DNA of 5,527 nucleotides from Thiohalocapsa sp. (GTDB taxonomy: Bacteria > Pseudomonadota > Gammaproteobacteria > Chromatiales > Chromatiaceae): the NCBI RefSeq assembly GCF_019695415.1, contig NZ_JAIFKJ010000198.1, positions 3,023-8,549 on the forward strand, given 5' to 3'. The position numbers and the translations under genes were made by a program. Within the stretch, counting starts at the first letter, position 1. Every line of letters begins with the position of its first letter. Shown in pieces: positions 1-5,527 of this stretch. The notes beneath the pieces were generated by a model that saw only the letters and a program-made list of their open reading frames with translations, was not told where the DNA came from and made no database searches.

Positions 1-2
1 TT

Positions 3-578
3 TGCGCCGGGGTGGACTGGTGGTGCCCGTTGCCCGACGTTGCCGGTGCGACCGGCGCCAGAGGGGGCTGGTTCAATGGGCTGCCGGTGGGCCGGAGGGG
101 GGGGCGCAGGCGGCGGCGGCATGCGACGGTGCCGCTGATCGCCCACTTCCCATTCATCGCGGCGATGAGCCGGCTGCCGGCACACGGCGTGCACACTCGT
201 GTCATGACGAAGCTGCAGCGCCTGGCCGGCTTCGACGTCATCATCATGCCCGGCTTCGGCCCGCGCATGATGACCGCCGAGGACGAGGTGTTGGAGTGCA
301 TCGCCGCCTGTACCGACCCCATGGGCCCGATCAAGCCGGCGCTCCCGGTGCCTGGCGGCAGCGACTCGGCGGCAACGCTGCAGGGCGTTCACGACAAGAT
401 TGCCAGCCCCGACTTCGGCTTTGTGCCAGGCCGCGGCGTCTTCAGCCACCCACATGGACCTGCAGGCGGTGCTGCCAGCCTGCGGCAGGCATGGGAAGCG
501 ATTGCCGGTGGGGTGTCGGTGGAGAAGCATGCCGAGCAGCACCCGGAATTGGCGGCTGCACTGGAGGCATTCGGTTAA
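3..578 (+). CDS. RuBisCO-like protein (form IV, Chlorobium/IV-Photo type), C-terminal part, 5'-truncated
   Basis: The frame is open from the window edge (first full codon at 3) to TAA at 576-578, giving about 191 residues. The GTG at 12 is an internal valine, not a start. The protein matches the C-terminal half of the RuBisCO barrel as I remember the Chlorobium tepidum RuBisCO-like protein (about 435 aa). Landmarks in order are VPLIAHFPFIAA, RVMTKLQRLAG, IMPGFGPRMMT (loop 6 region), IKPALPVPGGSDSA, FGFVPGRGVF and HPHGP. RuBisCO residues such as Arg295 and His327 appear replaced, as expected for a form IV protein that does not fix CO2. The carbamylated-lysine half lies outside the window. In C. 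tepidum the homologue is linked to sulfur oxidation and oxidative stress, but its reaction is unknown. Residues before about position 115 of the window match poorly, although the length is conserved. The gene converges on the tRNA-Met gene. Family assignment is firm, subtype fairly firm, function open. Confidence 0.87.
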   Translation, partial: CAGVDWWCPLPDVAGATGARGGWFNGLPVGRRGGRRRRRHATVPLIAHFPFIAAMSRLPAHGVHTRVMTKLQRLAGFDVIIMPGFGPRMMTAEDEVLECIAACTDPMGPIKPALPVPGGSDSAATLQGVHDKIASPDFGFVPGRGVFSHPHGPAGGAASLRQAWEAIAGGVSVEKHAEQHPELAAALEAFG

Positions 579-700
579 CGGCAGCTAGCGTGGGCGCCGT
601 GCGCGCATCGAATTGTCCACGACCGGTTGGACGACAGATGAAAACAGGCAGCGCTGCTGCTCGTCGTGCTGATGATGTGAGGCGGAGATAGGCGGTAGAG

Positions 701-731
701 CGACAACGGCCGCTTCGCGAGCGGCTGGTCG
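701..731. terminator. Stable intergenic hairpin between convergent RuBisCO-like gene and tRNA-Met
   Basis: An inverted repeat pairs 707-714 with 720-727 (core GCCGCT/AGCGGC plus a G-U and a C-G pair) around the loop TCGCG. After a two-base AA bulge, four more pairs form (701-704 with 728-731). It lies 122 bases past the RuBisCO-like stop and 31 bases past the tRNA 3' end, so it could end or protect transcripts from either side. Neither strand has a T-run after it, so it is not a standard intrinsic terminator. The rest of 579-762 shows no gene. Confidence 0.3.
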
Positions 732-762
732 TGCGGACGCCTTTAATGGCAGCGGCTTCTTA

Positions 763-839
763 TGGTGGCTACGGGTGGACTCGAACCACCGACATCGGCA
801 TTATGAGTGCCGCGCTCTAACCAACTGAGCTACGTAGCC
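763..839 (-). tRNA. tRNA-Met(CAT), elongator
   Basis: The minus strand folds as a complete 77-nt cloverleaf with encoded CCA. The acceptor stem is GGCTACG/CGTAGCC, the D arm GCTC/GAGC, the anticodon stem CGGCA/TGCCG with loop CTCATAA (anticodon CAT at 803-805), and the T arm GGTGG/CCACC with TTCGAGT. The acceptor stem matches E. coli elongator tRNA-Met. It has normal 1-72 pairing, unlike initiator tRNA, and U4-A69/A5-U68 rather than the C-G pairs of the CAU-anticodon tRNA-Ile that receives lysidine. The gene lies 103 bases downstream of alaS and has its own promoter. Confidence 0.97.
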
Positions 840-850
840 ATATCTGTACT

Positions 851-879
851 ATGATAACCCGCGGCGAGCAGTAGGTCAA
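851..879 (-). promoter_or_regulatory. Sigma70-type promoter of tRNA-Met
   Basis: On the minus strand a -35 box TTGACC (874-879) is followed by a 17-base spacer and a -10 box TATCAT (851-856). Transcription would start about 4-6 bases before the mature tRNA, leaving a very short leader for RNase P to remove. Five of six -35 bases and four of six -10 bases fit the consensus, and spacing is ideal. This is the clearest promoter in the window, and it means the tRNA need not depend on readthrough from alaS. Confidence 0.72.
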
Positions 880-942
880 AACGGGATGGCTGCATACAAT
901 CTCCTATGCGCACCCTCGCCGCTCGTCACGCAAGTGTCGACA

Positions 943-3558
943 TCACTGAACACTCGCCGCTCGTGACCGCACCCAGTCCCCCACCAGTTCGAGGGCAGCG
1001 GGGATACCGGCCGGGTCGCTGCCGCCGGCCTGGGCCATGTCTGGGCGGCCGCCGCCACGGCCGCCGACCTTTTCGGCGGCCGCCTTGACCAGGTCGCCGG
1101 CTTTGAAGCGATCGGTGAGGTCTTTGGTAACCCCGGCGATGAGGCTGACCTTGCCGTCGCTCTCGGTGGCGAGCAGGACGACGCCGGAGCCGACCTTGTT
1201 CTTGAGCTGGTCCATGGTGTCCCGCAGGGACTTGGGGTCTGCGCCGTCGAGCCGTGCCGCCAGCACTTTGACACCGTCCACCTCGACGGTTTGATCTGCA
1301 AGGTCATTGCCGGCACTGCTGGCGAGCTTGGCCTTGAGCTGCTCCAGCTCCTTCTCCAGCTTGCGTGATCGCTCCACGAGCTGGGCCACGCGCTCGTCGG
1401 CGTCGGCCGCGGCGCCCTTCACCAGGGCGGCGATGCGCTGGAGGCGGGCCTCTTCGTCGGCGATCCAGTCCAGCGCCCGCTCGCCGGCGACGGCCTCGAT
1501 GCGACGCACGCCGGAGCTGATGCCGCTCTCGCCGGTGATTTTGAACAGCCCGATGTCGCCCACGGCGCGCACATGGGTGCCGCCGCAGAGCTCGGTGGAG
1601 AAGTCGCCCATGCGCAGCACCCGCACCTGCTCGCCGTACTTCTCACCGAAAAGGGCTATCGCGCCGGAGGCCTTCGCATCGTCCAGCCCCATGATGCGGG
1701 TCTCGACGGTGTGGTTCTCGCGGATCTCGCGGTTCACCAGCCGCTCGATGGCCTGGAGCTGCGCTTGCGTGACGGGCTCGAAGTGGGTGAAGTCGAAACG
1801 GAGCCGATCCGGACCCACCAGGGAGCCGCGCTGCTGCACGTGGTCGCCGAGCACGGCGCGCAGAGCAGCGTGCAGCAGATGTGTGGCGGAGTGATGCAGC
1901 GCGGTGGCGCGGCGGCGCTCGCCGTCTACGCGGGCGGTGACGCGGTCGCCCACCTGCAGCTCGCCGTCGGTTATGTGGCCGAGGTGGCAGATGATGCCGT
2001 CGCCGTGCTTTTGGGTATCGTCCACGGCAAAGCGGGCGCCGCCCTCGGTGGTGAGATCGCCGCGGTCGCCCACTTGGCCGCCGGCCTCGGCGTAGAAGGG
2101 GGTCACGTCCAGCACCACAAGCCCGGACTCCCCGGGGACCAGGCGCTCGCGCTCTTCACCGTCGCGATAGAGACCCACCACGGTACCTTCGTCGAGAATG
2201 TCTTCGTAGCCGGTGAAGTCGGTCTCGCCTTCCAGCTCGATGGTGACCTGGGTCCCGGCGCCGAACTGGCTCGCAGCGCGGGCACGTTGCTTCTGCTTGG
2301 TCATCTCGCGCTCGAAGCCCGCAAGATCCACGCTCAGGCCACGCTCGCGGGCGATGTCGGCGGTGAGGTCTGCGGGGAAGCCATAGGTGTCGTAGAGGCG
2401 GAAGACGGCCTCACCAGGCAGGGTGCTGCTGTCGAGCTCCGCGACGATCTCTTCGAAGATCTTGAGGCCCTGGTCGAGGGTGTCGGCGAAGCGCTCTTCT
2501 TCGGTGCGCAGCACCTGCTCCACATGGGCCTGCTTGGCGGCGAGCTCCGGATAGGCCTCGCCCATCTCGGTCACCAGCGGTGCTACCAGCTTGTAGAAAA
2601 AGGGCTCGCTGCAGCCGAGCTGGTAGCCGTGGCGGATGGCGCGGCGGATGATGCGCCGGTGCACATAACCGCGTCCCTCGTTGCCTGGGGTGACGCCGTC
2701 CACCACCAGGAAGGCGGCGGAGCGGATGTGGTCGGCGATGACGCGCAGGGACTTGGCCGCGAGGTCCGTACAGCCGGTGACGTGGGCAGCGGCGCGGATC
2801 AGTGTCTGGAAGAGGTCGATGTCGTAGTTGCTGTGCACGCCCTGCATGACGGCGGCGAGGCGCTCAAGGCCCATGCCCGTGTCCACGGACGGCCGCGGCA
2901 GAGGCGAGAGCTTGCCTGCGGCGTCACGGTCGTACTGCATGAAGACGAGATTCCAGATCTCGACATAGCGGTCGCCGTCCTCGTCGGGGGAGCCGGGCGG
3001 TCCACCCGGGACCTCTGGGCCGTGGTCGTAGAAGATCTCGGAGCAGGGGCCGCAGGGGCCGGTCTCGCCCATGGACCAGAAGTTGTCTTTCTCACCGCAA
3101 CGGGAGAAACGCGCGGGGTCGACGCCGACCTCATCAAGCCAGATGGATGCTGCCTCGTCGTCGTCGGTGTAGACGGTGACCCAAAGCTTCTCGGGCGGCA
3201 GGCCAAGCACTTCGGTGAGGAGCTCCCAGGCGAAGCCGATGGCCTCGCGTTTGAAGTAGTCGCCAAAGCTGAAGTTGCCAAGCATCTCGAAGAAGGTGTG
3301 ATGCCGGGCGGTGTAGCCGACGTTCTCGAGGTCGTTGTGCTTGCCGCCAGCGCGCACGCAGCGTTGGGAGCTTGCGGCGCGGGTGTAGGGGCGCTTCTCG
3401 CGGCCGAGAAAAACGTCCTTGAACTGCACCATGCCGGCGTTAGTAAAGAGCAGCGTCGGGTCGTTGCCCGGCACCAGCGGGCTGCTGTCGACGACGGTGT
3501 GTCCGCGCTCTGCGAAGTAGTCGAGAAAGGCGGATCGGAGCTCGGCACTGCGTTTCAT
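943..3558 (-). CDS. alaS: Alanine--tRNA ligase (alanyl-tRNA synthetase)
   Basis: This cytoplasmic class II synthetase charges tRNA-Ala with alanine using ATP and hydrolyses mischarged Ser- and Gly-tRNA-Ala. The 871-aa product is full length (E. coli 876). The N-terminal catalytic core begins MKRSAELRSAFLDYF; motif 1 follows at about 25-50, motif 2 at about 60-95 (Arg69 in RCVRAGGKHND) and motif 3 near 290 (GRGYVHRRIIRRA). The editing domain carries all four metal ligands: His556 and His560 in HSATH, Cys658 and His662 in CGGTH. A helical, probably coiled-coil segment spans about 702-747. The C-Ala domain ends with the glycine-rich GGRGGGRPDMAQAGG at 832-846. The ATG at 3558 fits the family start, but only a weak ribosome site (GAG) precedes it. 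It follows recX after 118 bases, in the same direction, and may be partly co-transcribed. No frameshift is visible. Confidence 0.98.
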   Translation of the reverse strand: MKRSAELRSAFLDYFAERGHTVVDSSPLVPGNDPTLLFTNAGMVQFKDVFLGREKRPYTRAASSQRCVRAGGKHNDLENVGYTARHHTFFEMLGNFSFGDYFKREAIGFAWELLTEVLGLPPEKLWVTVYTDDDEAASIWLDEVGVDPARFSRCGEKDNFWSMGETGPCGPCSEIFYDHGPEVPGGPPGSPDEDGDRYVEIWNLVFMQYDRDAAGKLSPLPRPSVDTGMGLERLAAVMQGVHSNYDIDLFQTLIRAAAHVTGCTDLAAKSLRVIADHIRSAAFLVVDGVTPGNEGRGYVHRRIIRRAIRHGYQLGCSEPFFYKLVAPLVTEMGEAYPELAAKQAHVEQVLRTEEERFADTLDQGLKIFEEIVAELDSSTLPGEAVFRLYDTYGFPADLTADIARERGLSVDLAGFEREMTKQKQRARAASQFGAGTQVTIELEGETDFTGYEDILDEGTVVGLYRDGEERERLVPGESGLVVLDVTPFYAEAGGQVGDRGDLTTEGGARFAVDDTQKHGDGIICHLGHITDGELQVGDRVTARVDGERRRATALHHSATHLLHAALRAVLGDHVQQRGSLVGPDRLRFDFTHFEPVTQAQLQAIERLVNREIRENHTVETRIMGLDDAKASGAIALFGEKYGEQVRVLRMGDFSTELCGGTHVRAVGDIGLFKITGESGISSGVRRIEAVAGERALDWIADEEARLQRIAALVKGAAADADERVAQLVERSRKLEKELEQLKAKLASSAGNDLADQTVEVDGVKVLAARLDGADPKSLRDTMDQLKNKVGSGVVLLATESDGKVSLIAGVTKDLTDRFKAGDLVKAAAEKVGGRGGGRPDMAQAGGSDPAGIPAALELVGDWVRSRAASVQ

Positions 3559-3614
3559 GGGAACGACTCGGGGTGTTCGGGGATCGGGCGGGTGCTGCGC
3601 TGCCGGCCTGACAG

Positions 3615-3628
3615 AGCGGCCGGCCGCT
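3615..3628. repeat. Perfect 14-bp palindrome upstream of alaS
   Basis: AGCGGCCGGCCGCT is a perfect inverted repeat with no spacer, 56 bases before the alaS ATG in the recX-alaS gap. No T-run follows it on the minus strand, so it is unlikely to be a terminator of recX. E. coli AlaRS represses its own gene by binding a palindrome near its transcription start, so an operator role is conceivable. That link is inference, and a GC-only palindrome this short can also arise by chance at this base composition. Confidence 0.35.
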
Positions 3629-3676
3629 GGGGGACGATGTGTTTTGCCAGAGGGTTAATCGAGCTTGACGCGAGCT

Positions 3677-4189
3677 TCAGGCGAGTTTCAGCGCACGGGC
3701 GATGAGGCGGGCCGGAAAGCCCCGATATTCCAGGAATCGCGCCCGTTTTGCCAGTGTTTGGCGGTCATTTGGGGGCCCCTCACCGAACTTAGCGGCATCC
3801 ACGCGAGCTATCAGCGCGAGACATTGACCATCCTGTAGGTCTAGGTGCGGGTCGATGGCGCTGTCGGGAAGGCCCTTGGCTTGCAGCTCTGCGCGGATAC
3901 GCAGCGGGCCGAAGCCCTTCTCCAGGCGCTCGGCGACGTAGGCGGCGAGCATGCGCTCCTCGCTCAGCAGCCCCTCGGCGGCCAGTTGATCCAGCACCGC
4001 GTTGACGTCCTCGGCGGGATAGCCGCGGCGGTGAAGCTTGCGCCAGAGCTCGTAGCGCGAGTGCTCACGCGTGGTGAGTAGTTTGAGCGCGCGACTGCGA
4101 ATCTCGGCCGCCTCTGCGGGTTTGGGTGCGGGTCCGGAGCCCCCACTGGGGCTGGGCGCGGCGTCGGTATTGTGGTGCGGGTCCGGCAA
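3677..4189 (-). CDS. recX: Regulatory protein RecX (start uncertain)
   Basis: RecX binds the RecA filament and limits its extension and its ATPase and co-protease activity. The 170-aa product has the family layout of repeated three-helix units: IRSRALKLLTTREHSRYEL near 30-48, then LDQLAAEGLLSEERMLAAYV, a GFGPLRIRAELQAKGL block near 92-107, and a C-terminal unit ending FLEYRGFPARLIARALKLA. It lies 95 bases downstream of recA on the same strand, the standard arrangement. The start is doubtful. The longest frame opens with TTG at 4189, has no clear ribosome site, and is closed by an in-frame TGA 18 bases upstream. No ATG or GTG occurs before the conserved region, so the first ~29 Pro/Ala-rich residues are the least certain part. 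Codons there are strongly G/C-ending, which favours this frame. An ATG at 4208 lies in another frame. Confidence 0.9.
   Translation of the reverse strand: MPDPHHNTDAAPSPSGGSGPAPKPAEAAEIRSRALKLLTTREHSRYELWRKLHRRGYPAEDVNAVLDQLAAEGLLSEERMLAAYVAERLEKGFGPLRIRAELQAKGLPDSAIDPHLDLQDGQCLALIARVDAAKFGEGPPNDRQTLAKRARFLEYRGFPARLIARALKLA
4125..4186. repeat. 13-bp direct repeat pair at the recX 5' end
   Basis: The 13-mer GGTGCGGGTCCGG occurs at 4125-4137 and again at 4174-4186, 49 bases apart. Because 49 is not a multiple of three, the copies are read in different frames within recX (as PDPH and as SGPAP). A run of five C (4140-4144) lies between them. This bears on whether the recX start region is correctly sequenced. 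Confidence 0.7.
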
Positions 4190-4237
4190 CGCGACTGAGT
4201 GCGATCATTGCGGCTGCGCCTGCTCGCCCGAGGGAGA

Positions 4238-4283
4238 GCGGCGGCGCACTGGATGTGGCTGCATGCGCAGGCGTGGCCGCCGC
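4238..4283 (-). terminator. Weak hairpin between recA and recX (possible attenuator)
   Basis: GCGGCGGC just after the recA stop (4276-4283) can pair with GCCGCCGC (4238-4245), an 8-bp GC stem closing a 30-base loop. In E. coli a leaky terminator in this gap lowers recX expression relative to recA. Here there is no T-run after the stem and the loop is large, and GCC-type trinucleotide runs are common at this composition. It is recorded as a possibility only. Confidence 0.18.
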
Positions 4284-4284
4284 C

Positions 4285-5337
<1,053 letters not shown>

Positions 5338-5342
5338 CGTCA

Positions 5343-5346
5343 CTCC
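5343..5346 (-). promoter_or_regulatory. Ribosome binding site deciding the recA start
   Basis: The minus strand reads GGAG, five bases and then ATG (5337). It is the only convincing Shine-Dalgarno match in the leader and supports translation from MDENRKKA rather than from the in-frame ATG at 5361 or the longer frame from 5397. Confidence 0.8.
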
Positions 5347-5389
5347 GGACCTTGATGCCATTTCCGTCGGCAGCTGCCGACGGACCTTG
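5346..5389. repeat. 9-bp direct repeat pair flanking the recA leader palindrome
   Basis: CGGACCTTG (plus strand) occurs exactly at 5346-5354 and 5381-5389, 35 bases apart, on either side of and partly overlapping the palindrome at 5363-5384. The copy nearer the gene overlaps the GGAG site by one base. Paired direct repeats could reflect local duplication or a regulator site, or chance. Confidence 0.5.
5363..5384. repeat. Perfect 22-bp palindrome in the recA 5' leader
   Basis: The half-site TCCGTCGGCAG is followed directly by its exact reverse complement. In RNA it would form a 9-bp stem with an AGCT loop, starting about 5 bases from the predicted transcript 5' end and ending 25 bases before the recA ATG. 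As DNA it has the position of an operator just downstream of the transcription start. No T-run follows on the minus strand, so it is not a terminator. It does not resemble the E. coli LexA box. The palindrome is certain; its role is not known. Confidence 0.85.
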
Positions 5390-5396
5390 GGCCGCA

Positions 5397-5426
5397 ATTA
5401 TCACACCGGCCCCTCCTCGGCATCAG
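5397..5426 (-). promoter_or_regulatory. Probable recA promoter (extended -10)
   Basis: The minus strand carries TGTGATAAT, which is a -10 box GATAAT (5397-5402; five of six consensus bases) with the TGn extension at 5403-5405. A -35 box is poor: CTGATG (5421-5426) with an 18-base spacer has the central TGA only. Extended -10 promoters tolerate a weak -35. The start would fall near 5389-5391, giving a leader of about 53 bases that contains the palindrome. Confidence 0.5.
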
Positions 5427-5527
5427 GGTGCACGGGGCAGGGCAACCTTCAACCGCGGGGGCGGGGCATCCTTGGGGCGCCATCACCGCCACGCGCCTGG
5501 CGGCCCGCACAGCCGCGAGGCCCCCCC
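5427..5527. other. Unassigned upstream end of contig
   Basis: This stretch is very GC-rich and ends in seven C. No convincing gene is seen. One minus-strand frame stays open from the edge and begins GLAAVRAARRVAVMA, loosely like the C-terminus of a CinA/PncC-type protein, which often precedes recA, but no stop or firm motif supports it. The base composition and the homopolymer end suggest low-quality contig-edge sequence. Confidence 0.4.

Noticed and set aside
2..691. 229-aa plus-strand frame overlapping the RuBisCO-like gene
   Set aside because: It is out of frame with the conserved RuBisCO-like reading, and its Arg/Ala/Cys-rich translation resembles no protein.
763..839. tRNA-Met as an attachment site for an integrated element
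   Set aside because: No second copy of the tRNA 3' end, integrase or phage gene is visible between 1 and 762; the contig is too short to exclude an element ending further left.
763..839. Reading the CAT anticodon as tRNA-Ile (lysidine) or initiator tRNA-Met
   Set aside because: The acceptor stem GGCTACG matches elongator tRNA-Met; the C-G pairs at 4-69 and 5-68 typical of the lysidine-modified tRNA-Ile and the unpaired 1-72 of initiator tRNA are absent.
876..1316. 146-aa minus-strand frame overlapping the alaS 3' end and the tRNA promoter
   Set aside because: It lies almost wholly inside alaS in another frame and has a low-complexity Ser/Pro/Thr/Ala composition.
1573..3705. 710-aa open frame on the plus strand opposite alaS
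   Set aside because: It is antisense to a certain alaS gene; long antisense frames are expected from G/C-ending codons, and the Gly/Ala/Val/Asp-rich translation shows no family motif.
5338..5397. N-terminal extension of RecA by 20 residues
   Set aside because: Family proteins start at MDENRKKA, the GGAG site serves the ATG at 5337, and the extension is translated from the palindrome.
5497..5512. LexA-like site CTGG-N8-ACAG
   Set aside because: One half-site is imperfect, the centre is all G/C, and it lies about 95 bases upstream of the predicted -10; a chance match is likely.

Overview
This is a G+C-rich gammaproteobacterial chromosome fragment, most likely a whole small contig from a draft assembly, because it opens inside a gene and stops in a run of seven C. 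The recA-recX-alaS order and the close resemblance of RecA (350 aa) and AlaS (871 aa) to their E. coli counterparts point to Gammaproteobacteria. The truncated first gene encodes a RuBisCO-like protein of the type best known from phototrophic sulfur bacteria such as Chlorobium. Together these suggest a purple sulfur bacterium or relative (Chromatiales/Ectothiorhodospiraceae). That assignment is inference, since no taxonomic marker is decisive here.

Layout, left to right. Positions 3-578 (+) hold the C-terminal part of a form IV RuBisCO-like protein, cut by the window edge. Positions 579-762 are a non-coding convergent gap with a stable hairpin (701-731). Positions 763-839 (-) are an elongator tRNA-Met(CAT) with its own good sigma70-type promoter (851-879). 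Positions 943-3558 (-) are alaS, 3677-4189 (-) recX and 4285-5337 (-) recA. Positions 5338-5527 are the recA leader, its promoter and an unassigned contig end.

The minus-strand genes run recA -> recX -> alaS -> tRNA-Met. RecA is the DNA-damage recombinase and RecX its small modulator, so they form a functional pair. alaS is a housekeeping gene that sits next to them in many Gammaproteobacteria. After alaS the usual neighbours (lysC and/or csrA) are absent. The tRNA gene and the convergent RuBisCO-like gene occupy that place.

Most of the window is ordinary core genome. The points worth a second look are the RuBisCO-like gene beside a housekeeping block, a perfect 22-bp palindrome in the recA leader combined with no ordinary LexA box near the promoter, the uncertain recX start, and signs of poor base quality at both contig ends. 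I found no CRISPR array, insertion sequence, prophage or new defence system.
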